Assembly: GCA_900315585.1 (NCBI GenBank)
Contig: OMZP01000021.1
Coordinates: 1-38,150, forward strand
Length of the DNA stretch: 38,150 nucleotides
Direction of reading: 5' to 3'
DNA from: an uncultured Eubacteriales bacterium
Lineage (GTDB): Bacteria > Bacillota > Clostridia > Christensenellales > Aristaeellaceae
A program made the translations under genes and the position numbers. The notes beneath the pieces are model-generated. The model ran no database searches and was not told the origin of the DNA. It saw nothing but the letters and a program-made list of their open reading frames with translations. Below are positions 8,782-17,297 of this stretch, in pieces (within the stretch, counting starts at the first letter, position 1; the number at the start of each line of letters is the position of its first letter).

Positions 8782-9040
8782 GGAGTGAGGAATTAGGAAT
8801 GAGGAATTAGGAATGAGAAGTTAGGAGTGAGGGCTCACGCCTTTCCCTTGAGGGCAATGCGCATTCCAAAAAGCCTTCCCCTTTGGGGAAGGTGGCTGGC
8901 CGCGAAGCGGCAAGACGGATGAGGTCCTTTTGGGATGGAATGCGCGCCTGTATCGAGACAGAGGCGCGCAGCAAATTGCTTGAGGGACCTCTTCCGACCC
9001 CGCTGCGCTCGGCCACCTTCCCCACAGGGGAAGGCTGGAA
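8779..9040. repeat. Heptamer array plus palindromic element
   Basis: Eight 7-bp units of the TGAGGAA/TTAGGAA type run from 8779 to 8833, beginning in the kinase stop codon. A palindromic element follows: AAAGCCTTCCCCTTTGGGG at about 8870-8888 is mirrored by CCTTCCCCACAGGGGAAGGC at about 9016-9035. An inner arm, GATGAGGTCC, is mirrored by GGGACCTC near 8984. No gene is seen in this 378-base gap between kinase and protease. Confidence 0.75.
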
Positions 9041-9084
9041 AGTGCGTTTTCTCTGATTAAAGTATTAAAATAACATTATCCCGA

Positions 9085-9113
9085 TTGTGCAAGCGCGCAA
9101 CAGGGTTTATAAT
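9085..9113 (+). promoter_or_regulatory. Promoter of the HtrA-like protease gene
   Basis: TTGTGC at 9085-9090 and a perfect TATAAT at 9108-9113 with a 17-base spacer, the same hexamers as the zapA promoter. The protease therefore has its own promoter and need not be read through from the kinase. Confidence 0.75.
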
Positions 9114-9159
9114 AGAGGATAATTGAGTATACCACACCCATGAAAGCGAGGATAACGAT

Positions 9160-10290
9160 ATGAAGCACACCACCCTGCTGGCCAGGCTCCTGGCGCTTAT
9201 GCTGGCGGCGCTGATGCTCAGCGGCATGCTGGCCGTGGCCGAGACCGCGCAGACCGAGGCGGTCAACCCCTCCTACGACGTGATCTACACCTCCGAGAAC
9301 CCCATCCCCGACATTGTGGATCGGGTGCTGCCCTCCGTCGTGCAGCTGAACACCAAGGTGGAGACCTGGGACCCCGCCACCCGAACGGCGGATGTGGTGG
9401 ACGAGGGCGGCGGCTCCGCCTGCTACATTCGCGAAAAGACGGAGGGCGACGGCGGCTACCTGATCACCAACTACCACGTGGTGAAGGACGCGGACGTGTA
9501 CGAGGCCCTGTGGAGCGACGGCACAGTGACGGAGCTGGATCTGGTGGGCTATGACGACGGCTCGGACATCGCCATCCTCTCCTTCGAGGGCGAGGCGCCC
9601 GGCGGCGCCACCCCCATCCCCCTGGGCGATTCCGACGCCCTGCGGGTGGGCGAGCTGGCCATCATCATCGGCAACCCCGGCGACTATGAAAACGTGTTCT
9701 TCGGCTCCGTCACCGCCGGCATCATCTCCGGCCTGGAGCGCGAGGGCGTGGAGGCGGGCAATTTCAGCCACGCCATCTCCACCATCCAGACGGACGCGGC
9801 CATCAACGGCGGCAACTCCGGCGGCGCGCTGCTGAACGCCAGGGGCGAGATGGTGGGCATCCCCACGCTGAAATACATGGTGACCTATGAGGGCATGACC
9901 TTCTGCATCCCCATCAGCCGGGTGAAGGACTACATCGACCAGATCATCGACAACGGCAGCGTGGTGCGCCCCCGCATGGGCGTGACCGTGATCACCGCCG
10001 ACGGCCCGGACGAGGCCATGCGCCGCTTCCCGCCCTGCGGGGCCGAGGTGTACTCCGTGGAGCACGGCACCCCCGCGGACCGGGCGGGCCTGCAGGAGAA
10101 GGACATCATCACCGAGGCCAACGGCGAGCGGGTGAAGTCCAGCCAGGACCTGGTGAACGCCGTGGACAAGTGCGGCGAGGGCGACACCATGGAGCTGACG
10201 GTGTACCGCTACAACTACGATGCGGACGGCAACCTGTCCGGCGGGTTTGAGGAGCTGCACCTGGAGCTTCAACTGGAGCTCATCGACTGA
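9160..10290 (+). CDS. Secreted HtrA/DegP-like serine protease with PDZ domain
   Basis: The 376-residue protein begins with a signal peptide (hydrophobic residues about 6-26, cleavage likely after AVA at about 30). The trypsin-like domain carries the triad H106 (ITNYHVVKD), D136 (DGSDIAIL) and S220 (NGGNSGGALLN). A C-terminal PDZ domain, about 270-370, holds GVTV and PADRAGLQEKDIITEANG. HtrA proteases degrade misfolded secreted proteins outside the membrane. Most Gram-positive HtrA proteins keep an N-terminal anchor, so this one may be released. Its place beside a two-component system recalls WalRK-HtrC and CssRS-HtrA pairings. Expression control by that system is inference only. Confidence 0.9.
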   Translation: MKHTTLLARLLALMLAALMLSGMLAVAETAQTEAVNPSYDVIYTSENPIPDIVDRVLPSVVQLNTKVETWDPATRTADVVDEGGGSACYIREKTEGDGGYLITNYHVVKDADVYEALWSDGTVTELDLVGYDDGSDIAILSFEGEAPGGATPIPLGDSDALRVGELAIIIGNPGDYENVFFGSVTAGIISGLEREGVEAGNFSHAISTIQTDAAINGGNSGGALLNARGEMVGIPTLKYMVTYEGMTFCIPISRVKDYIDQIIDNGSVVRPRMGVTVITADGPDEAMRRFPPCGAEVYSVEHGTPADRAGLQEKDIITEANGERVKSSQDLVNAVDKCGEGDTMELTVYRYNYDADGNLSGGFEELHLELQLELID

Positions 10291-10303
10291 AAACAACCCT
10301 GTG

Positions 10304-10330
10304 AGCGCGGTCGGCAGAGCCGGCCGCGCT
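10304..10330 (+). other. 12-bp hairpin between the protease gene and ilvB
   Basis: Bases 10304-10315 pair with 10319-10330 around loop AGA, with one G-T wobble. There is no T run after it, so it is not a standard intrinsic terminator. It may stabilise an mRNA end, or act as a weak terminator ahead of ilvB. Confidence 0.5.
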
Positions 10331-10361
10331 TGAACTGTGATTTGGAGGGGGAAAAGTCTCC

Positions 10362-12065
10362 ATGCGAATGACGGGCGCGCAGATCCTGATGGAATGCCTG
10401 GAGGAACAGCGGGTCGACACGATCTTCGGCTTCCCGGGCGCCACCATCCTGAATGTGTACGACGAGCTGCTCAACTATCCGAACATCCGCCACATCCTCA
10501 CCGCCCACGAGCAGGGCGCCTGCCACGCGGCGGACGGCTACGCCCGGTCCACGGGCCGGGTGGGCGTGTGCTTCGCCACCTCCGGCCCCGGCGCCACCAA
10601 CCTGGTGACGGGCATCGCCACGGCCTACATGGATTCCTCGCCCGTGGTGTGCATCACCTGCAACGTGGACCTGCCGCTGCTGGGAAAGGACTCCTTCCAG
10701 GAGGTGGACATCACCGGCGTCACCATGCCCATCACCAAGTGCAACTACCTGGTGCGGGACGTGAACGACGTGGCGGATACCGTGCGCGAGGCCTTTGCCA
10801 TCGCCCGCAGCGGCCGCCCCGGCCCGGTGCTGATCGACATTCCCAAGAACGTGACCCTGGCGGTGGGGGAGTACGAGCCCCTCTCCCGGGGGGAGCACGG
10901 CAAATCCGGCAAGCTGGGCCAGCTGATGAAGCGATCCAGCCAGGACTTCAAGGCCCCGGAGCCGGACCATCGGGACATCGACATCCTCTGCGACATGATC
11001 CGACAGAGCGAAAAGCCGCTGGTGGTCTGCGGCGGCGGCGTGGTGCGCAGCCGCGCCGACTGGGAGTTTGAGGAGTTCGCCAACCGCATCGACGCCCCGG
11101 TGGGCATCACCGTGATGGGCGCGGGCGGCTTCCGGGGGCTGAACAAGCTGGCCACGGGGCTCGTGGGCATGCACGGCAGCCAGGCCAGCAACATGGCCGT
11201 GGACGCCTGCGACCTGCTGATCGCCGTGGGCTGCCGGTTCTCCGACCGGGTGGCCTTGAACCCCGCGTCCTTCGCCCGCAACGCCAAGGTGGTGCAGATC
11301 GACATCGACCGCAGCGAGATCAACAAGAATGTCGAGACCGCCCACCACATCATCGGCGACGCAAAGCGGGTGCTGCAGCTGCTCAACGAGCGACTGGAGC
11401 AGCTGGACCACACCCCGTGGAAGGACTACGTGTTCTCCTTCAAGACGGTGACGGAGTACGACGAGGCGGACGACCGGCTGACGCCCGGCCAGGTGCTGGA
11501 CGCCATCGCCCGCATTGCCCCCCGGGACGCCATCTTCACTACCGACGTGGGCCAGCATCAGATGTGGGCTCTCCAGCATCTGCACTTCGAGTATTCCGGC
11601 CAGCTGGTCACCTCCGGCGGCTTCGGCACCATGGGCTTCGGCCTCGGCGCGGCCATCGGGGCCCAGGTGGGCAACCCGGACAAGCTGGTGCTGCACATCA
11701 CCGGCGACGGCAGCTTCCGGATGAATTTGAACGAGCTGTCCACCGAGCAGTACTACGGCCTGCCCATCATCACGGTGGTGTTCAACAACGGCACGCTGGG
11801 CATGGTGCGCCAGTGGCAGACGCTGACCTGCGGCGGCCGCTATTCCCAGACCACCCTCGACCGCGGCCCGGACTTCGTGAAGCTGGCGGAGGCCTACGGG
11901 CTGGCCGGCCGCCGGGTGACGGACGTGACCCAGCTGGAGGCGGCGCTGCACGAGGCCATCGACGAGGGTCGCGGCATGGTGATCGACTGCGCCATCGCCA
12001 CCGACGAGATGGTGCGCCCGATGGTGTCCGGCGGCGGCCACATCACCGAGTTCATGGTGGATTAG
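10362..12065 (+). CDS. ilvB: Acetolactate synthase large subunit
   Basis: The 567-residue product has the three domains of thiamine-diphosphate enzymes. Catalytic Glu E50 lies in LTAHEQGACHAADGYAR. The central domain follows at about 190-340, and the cofactor-binding motif starts at G448-D449-G450-S451 and ends with N475-N476 (VVFNNGTLGMVRQWQ), the latter typical of acetohydroxyacid synthases. It condenses two pyruvates, or pyruvate and 2-oxobutyrate, in the first shared step of valine/leucine/isoleucine synthesis. GGAGGGGG at 10344-10351 supports the ATG; ATG 10368 is an alternative. The regulatory subunit gene follows after 15 bases. The 71-base leader holds only a hairpin, and I see no T-box or leader peptide. 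Confidence 0.95.
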   Translation: MRMTGAQILMECLEEQRVDTIFGFPGATILNVYDELLNYPNIRHILTAHEQGACHAADGYARSTGRVGVCFATSGPGATNLVTGIATAYMDSSPVVCITCNVDLPLLGKDSFQEVDITGVTMPITKCNYLVRDVNDVADTVREAFAIARSGRPGPVLIDIPKNVTLAVGEYEPLSRGEHGKSGKLGQLMKRSSQDFKAPEPDHRDIDILCDMIRQSEKPLVVCGGGVVRSRADWEFEEFANRIDAPVGITVMGAGGFRGLNKLATGLVGMHGSQASNMAVDACDLLIAVGCRFSDRVALNPASFARNAKVVQIDIDRSEINKNVETAHHIIGDAKRVLQLLNERLEQLDHTPWKDYVFSFKTVTEYDEADDRLTPGQVLDAIARIAPRDAIFTTDVGQHQMWALQHLHFEYSGQLVTSGGFGTMGFGLGAAIGAQVGNPDKLVLHITGDGSFRMNLNELSTEQYYGLPIITVVFNNGTLGMVRQWQTLTCGGRYSQTTLDRGPDFVKLAEAYGLAGRRVTDVTQLEAALHEAIDEGRGMVIDCAIATDEMVRPMVSGGGHITEFMVD

Positions 12066-12080
12066 GGAGGGGTGTCAGAC

Positions 12081-12632
12081 ATGAATGAGATCAAGAGGCA
12101 CACCCTGGCGGTGCTGGTGGACAACGAGGCGGGCGTGCTGAGCCGCGTGGCCCGGCTGTTCTCCGGCAAGGGCTACAACATCGACTCCCTGGCCGTGGGC
12201 ACCACCCACGACCCGGCGGTGTCCCGCATCACCATCGAGGTCTCCACCGACGAGAAGCAGGCGCGGCTGATCTGCATGCAGCTGAGGAAGCTGATCTGCG
12301 TCCACTCCGTCAAGCGCCTGGCGGCGGAGCACGCCATAAGGCGCGAGCTGGTGCTCATCAAGGTCTCCGCGCCCACCCACGAGGCGCGCAACGAGATCAT
12401 CCAGATCGCCAACATCTTCCGCGCCTCCATCATCGACGTGGCCACCGAGTCGCTGACCATCGCCCTCATCGGCGACGACAGCAAGGCCGAGGCCATCCAG
12501 AACCTGCTCAATGAGTTCGGCATCCTGGAGCTGGTGCGCACGGGCATGGTGGCGCTGGAGCGGGGCCAGTACACCATCGACGAGCAAACCAAGGAAAAGG
12601 GAGAATTTGACTACGGCAAGAATGTGCTTTAA
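12081..12632 (+). CDS. ilvN: Acetolactate synthase small (regulatory) subunit
   Basis: This 183-residue protein has an N-terminal ACT domain (HTLAVLVDNEAGVLSRVARLFSGKG at about 5-30, with NIDSLAVG next) and a C-terminal IlvN domain with ELVLIKVSAP and an FRASIIDVA segment. It binds the large subunit, raises its activity and usually confers valine feedback inhibition. I chose the ATG at 12081 because GGGAGG at 12065-12070 is 10 bases upstream. A GTG at 12072 is in frame but overlaps the ribosome-binding site. It is co-transcribed with ilvB. No ilvC or ilvD is present nearby. Confidence 0.93.
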   Translation: MNEIKRHTLAVLVDNEAGVLSRVARLFSGKGYNIDSLAVGTTHDPAVSRITIEVSTDEKQARLICMQLRKLICVHSVKRLAAEHAIRRELVLIKVSAPTHEARNEIIQIANIFRASIIDVATESLTIALIGDDSKAEAIQNLLNEFGILELVRTGMVALERGQYTIDEQTKEKGEFDYGKNVL

Positions 12633-12640
12633 TGGACAGG

Positions 12641-12709
12641 ACCCTTCGACAGGCTCAACCGGACCGGCGCGGCGTGGCGCTGTCATCCTGAGCGCGAGCG
12701 AAGGTTCTT
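12641..12709. repeat. Fragments of dispersed intergenic repeats
   Basis: ACCCTTCGACAGGCTCAACC at 12641-12660 and, at 12680-12709, CTGTCATCCTGAGCG followed by GAGCGAAGG resemble two short repeats that I recall as widely dispersed in bacterial intergenic DNA. They fill most of the gap between ilvN and the NYN gene. No promoter for the NYN gene is clear. Confidence 0.5.
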
Positions 12710-12739
12710 GTACGACGCGATTCAACAGAAGGAGTATTT

Positions 12740-13720
12740 ATGGGTAAATCCAATTTTGCGGTATTTGTGGACTTGGAAAACGTCGGCGCGAAGGAATCGC
12801 TGCTGCTTTCCATCATCGAAAAAGTGAAGATCCGCGGGGACATCCTGCTGGGCAAGGTGTACGGCTACACCGACCGCTACACCGACTTGAAGCCGGTGCT
12901 GCTGAGCAACACCTTCGCGGTGGTGCCGTCCCTGCGCTGGGGCAAGGTGCAGAAGAACAACCTGGACATCCAGCTGGTGATCGACGCCATGGAGGTGGCC
13001 TACACCAACCCCCTGATCGACAGCTTCTGCATCGTCTCCGGCGACAGTGACTACACGCCCCTGGTGGGCCGGCTGAAGAGCATGGGCAAGCACGTGCTGG
13101 GCATCAGCCGCTCCGAGGCGGCGAGCAGCATCTTCGTGAACGCCTGCAACGAGTTCGTGTTCCTGGAGTCCGTGGCCAAGCGCCAGCCCAAGAAGACCAA
13201 GAAGAAGGACGAGGCGCCACTGGACGGCGACATCAACGAGCTGGTGAGCACGGTGGAGACCATCGTGGGCGACCAGGACGAGGAGCAGATGTATGCCAGC
13301 GAGCTGAAGGACACGCTGAACCGCCTGCGCCCGGACTTCTCCGAGAAGAGCTATGGCTGCGCCACCTTCGGCAAGCTGGTGCAGCAGATCACCCGCCATT
13401 CCGACAAGCTGACCAGCTGGATGGAGGCGTCCAGCCTGATGATCGGCCTGGAGGCCGAGGAGGAGGACAAGGAACCGAAGCTGGACAAGACCAACTGGCT
13501 CCCCGCCTTCGAGCAGGCCCTGGCCCACTTCAAGGACGAGGGCTTCGACCGGGTGAACCCGTCGATCCTCAAGGCCACCATCCAGGCGGACTATCCCAGC
13601 TTCGAGGAGAAGCAGATCGGCTTCAAGAAGTTCTCCGACGTGATGAAGGCGCTGGAAAAGCAGGGCCTGCTGGTGGTGGAGATGGACGACGCCCACACCA
13701 TGCTGCTGAGGATCTGCTGA
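12740..13720 (+). CDS. NYN-domain protein with two OST-HTH/LOTUS domains
   Basis: The 326-residue protein starts with a NYN (PIN-like, LabA/DUF88) domain at about 5-140. Its acidic residues are in FVDLENVG (D11), KNNLDIQLVIDAME and VSGDSDYTPLV. Two OST-HTH/LOTUS-like domains follow, at about 164-238 (ELKDTLNRLRPDFSEKSYG) and 253-326 (LKATIQADYPSFEEKQIGFKKF), separated by a charged linker. NYN domains are putative metal-dependent ribonucleases and LOTUS domains bind RNA, including G-rich RNA, in characterised cases. The active-site acids look intact. GGAG at 12731-12734 supports the ATG. Its biological target in bacteria is not established. It stands alone, between ilvN and a sugar transporter. 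Confidence 0.85.
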   Translation: MGKSNFAVFVDLENVGAKESLLLSIIEKVKIRGDILLGKVYGYTDRYTDLKPVLLSNTFAVVPSLRWGKVQKNNLDIQLVIDAMEVAYTNPLIDSFCIVSGDSDYTPLVGRLKSMGKHVLGISRSEAASSIFVNACNEFVFLESVAKRQPKKTKKKDEAPLDGDINELVSTVETIVGDQDEEQMYASELKDTLNRLRPDFSEKSYGCATFGKLVQQITRHSDKLTSWMEASSLMIGLEAEEEDKEPKLDKTNWLPAFEQALAHFKDEGFDRVNPSILKATIQADYPSFEEKQIGFKKFSDVMKALEKQGLLVVEMDDAHTMLLRIC

Positions 13721-13741
13721 CAGGAACCGGGGGACAGGGAG

Positions 13742-13959
13742 TGAGGAATGAGGAATGAGGAGTGAGGAATGAGGAATGAGGAATGAGGAATGAGGAGCTG
13801 CGGTACAAATCCCTGCGGGATTTGATTCATTGAAGCACTGCCGTGGGGCTGGGGCGCTGGGCGTCACTTGCCCCGCTCTCCGGTTCCCCTGAATCAAAGC
13901 GATCCGACCGGGCTTCAACCTGAATTCCTCATTCCTGACTCCTGACTCCTCTCTCCTCG
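13742..13959. repeat. Heptamer-armed nested palindromic element
   Basis: Eight units of TGAGGAA/TGAGGAG run from 13742 to 13797. Five inverted units (TTCCTCA, TTCCTGA, CTCCTGA and relatives) close the element at 13925-13959. Inner arms include GATTTGATTCA near 13818 and TGAATCAAAG near 13890. The gap from 13721 to 14075 has no gene. Confidence 0.75.
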
Positions 13960-14075
13960 CTCGCACAGCGTCGTCAACCCCGCCGCAACTCCGGCGGCGG
14001 CACTTGTATTTTCTTGCCGTTTTTGTACATTTCCGCCGACCTATCCAAAAACAGCGGATTATTTTTTGCACATGG

Positions 14076-14104
14076 TTGACAGACGAAAAGTTTTCGGTTA
14101 TAAT
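14076..14104 (+). promoter_or_regulatory. Perfect-consensus promoter of the sugar transporter operon
   Basis: TTGACA at 14076-14081 and TATAAT at 14099-14104 are separated by exactly 17 bases. Such a perfect sigma-A site predicts strong expression of the binding protein, unless a repressor acts. Confidence 0.9.
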
Positions 14105-14147
14105 CTTAACACAATCCTTCGGGATTAAATCGACAGGAGGAAAGAAC

Positions 14148-15380
14148 ATGAAGAAGATTCTCGTACTGGTACTGGCCCTGGTCATGGCGCTGAGCGCCAT
14201 GTCCGCTCTGGCCGACATCACCATCGTGCAGAACAAGGTTGAGATCGACGGGGTTCTGCAGGAGTACGCCGCCGAGTACGCCAAGGAGGCGGGCTACAAC
14301 GTCAAGGTGAACACCATTGGCGGTTCCGTGTCCTATCCCGTGGGCCTGAAGGCCGAGTTCCAGGCTTCCGAGCCGGACATCTTCGTCATCGAGGGACCGG
14401 CTGATTACGAGCTTTACAAGGACAAGATTTTTGATCAGACCGGCGCGGAGTGGACCCAGTACACCGACGCCGCCTACATGGACGGCGACAAGGTGGTGGG
14501 CTTCCCCGTGGCCGTGGAGGGCTACGGCATGGCCTACAACGCCGACATCCTGGCCAAAGCTGAGATCGATCCCGCGACCCTGACCAACGTCAACGCCTAC
14601 AAGGCCGCCTTCGAGAAGCTGGATTCCATGAAGGAAGAGCTGGGCCTGGACGCCGTGGTGTCCATGGTCGCCGGCACCACCCCGGGCATGACCTGGGTCA
14701 CCGGCCTGCACAACTTCAACATCTACCTGACCGTGGGCCTCGACCGCAACGACACCTCCATCATCGACAAGGTGCTGGCGGGCGAGGTGGACGAGGAGCG
14801 GTTCCACGCCTACTGCGAGTATGTGGCGCTGATCTTCCAGTATTCCGATCCCGATATGCTGATCAACGGCACCCAGGACATGCAGCTGGCCGCCTTCGCC
14901 AACGGCAAGACCGCCTTCTATCATCAGGGCAACTGGATGGATCCCAGCCTGATGGAGCTGAAACCCGAGTTTGAGATCGCCTACGCGCCCCACGCCTTCC
15001 TGGAGGAGGACACCGACGGCATCCTGGTGAACCCCCCGTCCTGGTACGTGGTGAACACCAACGGCAACGTGGAGGAGGCCATGCAGTTCCTGAACGCCCT
15101 GGCCACCACCGAGGCCGGCCACGACTACATGGTCAACAAGGCCGCCATGGTTCCCGCCTTCACCAACGTGGAGATCACCCCCACCACGCCGCTGTCCAAG
15201 TCCGTCATGGAGTGGAACGCCGCCGGCAAGACCTACAGCTGGCAGCAGTACAAGCTGCCCGACGGCTTCGGCATGGGCACTCTGGGCGGCATCTATGAGC
15301 TGCTGGCCTCCGGCGCCATCGACGAGCCCACCTTCGAGCAGATGATGAAGGACGCCATCGCCACCATCCCGACCCTGTAA
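14148..15380 (+). CDS. Sugar ABC transporter substrate-binding protein
   Basis: The 410-residue protein has the features of family-1 (MalE-like) extracellular binding proteins: ITIVQNKVEIDGVLQEYAAEYAKEAGYNVKV at the mature N-terminus, SEPDIFVIEG, VVGFPVAVEGYGMAYN, and a late FANGKTAFYHQGNWM. The signal peptide (about 1-22) ends in SALA with no cysteine, so it is not an evident lipoprotein. The sugar is not predictable; disaccharides or oligosaccharides are usual. The ATG at 14148 follows AGGAGGAAAG and a perfect promoter. Upstream in-frame codons lie before the promoter and are not used. The two permease genes follow beyond an attenuator hairpin. Confidence 0.88.
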   Translation: MKKILVLVLALVMALSAMSALADITIVQNKVEIDGVLQEYAAEYAKEAGYNVKVNTIGGSVSYPVGLKAEFQASEPDIFVIEGPADYELYKDKIFDQTGAEWTQYTDAAYMDGDKVVGFPVAVEGYGMAYNADILAKAEIDPATLTNVNAYKAAFEKLDSMKEELGLDAVVSMVAGTTPGMTWVTGLHNFNIYLTVGLDRNDTSIIDKVLAGEVDEERFHAYCEYVALIFQYSDPDMLINGTQDMQLAAFANGKTAFYHQGNWMDPSLMELKPEFEIAYAPHAFLEEDTDGILVNPPSWYVVNTNGNVEEAMQFLNALATTEAGHDYMVNKAAMVPAFTNVEITPTTPLSKSVMEWNAAGKTYSWQQYKLPDGFGMGTLGGIYELLASGAIDEPTFEQMMKDAIATIPTL

Positions 15381-15399
15381 TTCCAATCGGAACGACGCT

Positions 15400-15435
15400 T
15401 CTGCCGGAGGGGGATTCCTCTCCGGCAGAGTTTTT
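15400..15435 (+). terminator. Attenuator-type hairpin between binding protein and permeases
   Basis: TCTGCCGGAG at 15400-15409 pairs perfectly with 15420-15429, loop of 10 bases, then GTTTTT. Partial termination here would give more binding protein than permease, a usual arrangement in importer operons. Confidence 0.75.
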
Positions 15436-15460
15436 AGCCAAGAAAAGGGGGGGAATCCGT

Positions 15461-16378
15461 TTGGAAAAGCAAAAGTTTTTCTCGGGCCGGCGTGAGCGCA
15501 GGATCACCGAGACGCTGTTTCTTCTGCCGACGGTGCTGGCGTTCATCATGGTCATCATTGTGCCGTTCCTCATCGGCATCTACTATTCCTTCACCAACTG
15601 GGACGGCGTGTCCACAGCCATGAACCCGGTGGGCCTGGAGAACTACAGGACCATCTTCTCGGAGCCCGCGTTCCTCCACGCCTTCCTGATGACGGTGGAG
15701 TTCACGGTCCTCAACGTGATCGCCGTGAACGTGGTGGCCTTCCTGATGGCCCTGCTGGTGACCAGCCAGGTGAAGGGCCGCAACCTGTACCGCGCCGGCT
15801 TTTTCGTGCCGAACCTGATCGGCGGCATCGTGCTGGGCTCCATCTGGCAGTTCATCTATGCCAGCATCCTGCCCGCCATCGGCAAGTCCCTGGGCTGGGC
15901 GGGGCTGTCGTCCTCGCTGATCACCAACGCGGGCACCGTCATCGGGGCCATGGTGGCGGTGAACACCTGGCAGTACGCCGGCTACATCATGATGATCTAC
16001 GTGGCGTCCATCCAGGGCATCAGCCAGCAGGTCATGGAGGCGGCCAGCGTGGACGGCGCCACCTACTGGGTGCGCGTGCGCAAGATCCTGATCCCGCTGA
16101 TGGCCAACGCCTTCACGATTTCCCTGTTCCTGACGCTGACCAACTCCTTCAAGATGTTCGACGTGAACGTGGCGCTGACCAACGGCGGCCCCGTGACCAT
16201 GTTCATGAGCACGCCGGTGCAGGCCTCGGAGCTGCTGGCGCTGAACATCTACAATACCGCCTTCAAGTATTCCAAGATGGCCCAGGGCCAGGCCAAGGCA
16301 GTGGCCTTCTTCGTGGTGCTGGTGGTCGTGAGCCTGGTGCAGGTGTCCATCAACAAGCGCAAGGAGGTGGAGATGTGA
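15461..16378 (+). CDS. Sugar ABC transporter permease, MalF/UgpA type
   Basis: The 305-residue protein has about six membrane helices, the first at about 14-36. The EAA loop is EAASVDGATYWVRVRKILIPLM near residues 193-214, where the ATPase docks. It pairs with the permease encoded next to form the membrane channel of a CUT1 sugar importer. The start is a TTG at 15461, supported by a G-rich ribosome-binding site (AAAAGGGGGGG) 7 bases upstream and by the hydrophilic start (EKQKFFSGRRERR) usual for this family. Its stop overlaps the next start (TGATG). No ATPase gene is nearby, so a shared MsmX-like ATPase elsewhere is likely. Confidence 0.9.
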   Translation: MEKQKFFSGRRERRITETLFLLPTVLAFIMVIIVPFLIGIYYSFTNWDGVSTAMNPVGLENYRTIFSEPAFLHAFLMTVEFTVLNVIAVNVVAFLMALLVTSQVKGRNLYRAGFFVPNLIGGIVLGSIWQFIYASILPAIGKSLGWAGLSSSLITNAGTVIGAMVAVNTWQYAGYIMMIYVASIQGISQQVMEAASVDGATYWVRVRKILIPLMANAFTISLFLTLTNSFKMFDVNVALTNGGPVTMFMSTPVQASELLALNIYNTAFKYSKMAQGQAKAVAFFVVLVVVSLVQVSINKRKEVEM

Positions 16379-17274
16379 TGAGCCAGTACAACGCCCTGGA
16401 AATCGTGGGCCAGAACAAGGCCCGTCAAAAGCGCCTGCGGGTGCTGGCGGAGATCGGCTGCATCCTGCTGTTCATCATCTTCATGCTGCCCTTCTTCATC
16501 GTGCTGCTGAACTCCATGCGCTCCAACGCGGAGATCATCAACTCGGCCGTGGGCCTGCCTACCAGCCTGAGCACCTTCGGCGAGAACGTGACCTCCGTGT
16601 GGAACAACCCCACCTTCAACTTCCTGCCCGCGTTCAAGGATTCCGTGATCATCACCGCGCTGAGCCTGGCGGTCATCTCCATCTGCTCGGCCATGACCGC
16701 GTGGGTGCTGGTGCGCAACAAGACCTGGTGGTCCACGGCCCTGTTCCTGATGTTCGTGGCGGCCATGGTCATCCCCTTCCAGGTGGTGATGTTCCCGCTG
16801 ATCACCTGGTTCCGGGATCTGGGCAACTTCCTCCACATCCCGCTGCTGCGCACCCACGGCGGCCTGGTGTTTGCCTACCTGGGCTTCGGCGAATCCATGA
16901 CCATCTTCATCTTCCATGGCTTCGTGAAGAACATCCCGCTGGAGATCGAGGAGGCCGCGGACATCGACGGCTGCTCCCGGGCCGGCACCTTCTTCCGCAT
17001 CGTGCTGCCGCTGTTGCAGCCCGTGTTCGTGACGGTGCTGGTGCTGAACGGACTGTGGATCTGGAACGACTACCTGCTGCCGCTTCTGCTGCTGGGCGCC
17101 AACGGCAACGTGCGCACCATCCCGCTGGCGGTGCAGGGCTTCATCGGCTCCTTCGTCAAGCAGTGGAACCTGATCATGGTGTCCACGCTGCTGGCGATGC
17201 TGCCCATCATCGTGCTCTACATCTTCGCCCAGAAGTACATCGTGCAGGGCATGGTGGAGGGCGCGGTGAAGTAA
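16378..17274 (+). CDS. Sugar ABC transporter permease, MalG/UgpE type
   Basis: The 298-residue protein has about six membrane helices, the first at about 24-46 (IGCILLFIIFMLPFFIVLL). The EAA loop is EEAADIDGCSRAGTFFRIVLPLL near residues 190-212. It is the second half of the CUT1 permease and contacts the cytosolic ATPase. The ATG at 16378 overlaps the preceding stop by one base; a GTG at 16375 is possible. The gene ends 23 bases before a strong terminator, closing the operon. Confidence 0.9.
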   Translation: MSQYNALEIVGQNKARQKRLRVLAEIGCILLFIIFMLPFFIVLLNSMRSNAEIINSAVGLPTSLSTFGENVTSVWNNPTFNFLPAFKDSVIITALSLAVISICSAMTAWVLVRNKTWWSTALFLMFVAAMVIPFQVVMFPLITWFRDLGNFLHIPLLRTHGGLVFAYLGFGESMTIFIFHGFVKNIPLEIEEAADIDGCSRAGTFFRIVLPLLQPVFVTVLVLNGLWIWNDYLLPLLLLGANGNVRTIPLAVQGFIGSFVKQWNLIMVSTLLAMLPIIVLYIFAQKYIVQGMVEGAVK

Positions 17275-17297
17275 CCCCCGAACCCTTACCCCTCTGG

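Noticed and set aside
10291..10361. T-box or leader-peptide attenuator for ilvBN
   Set aside because: The gap is only 71 bases and holds one hairpin, with no T-box sequence or Val/Leu/Ile-rich leader ORF.
13742..13797. CRISPR-like array
   Set aside because: Units are 7 bp with no spacers; this is a simple tandem repeat, and no cas genes are present.
14004..14147. 48-codon N-terminal extension of the sugar-binding protein
   Set aside because: It would begin upstream of the perfect promoter and before the ribosome-binding site and signal peptide at 14148.
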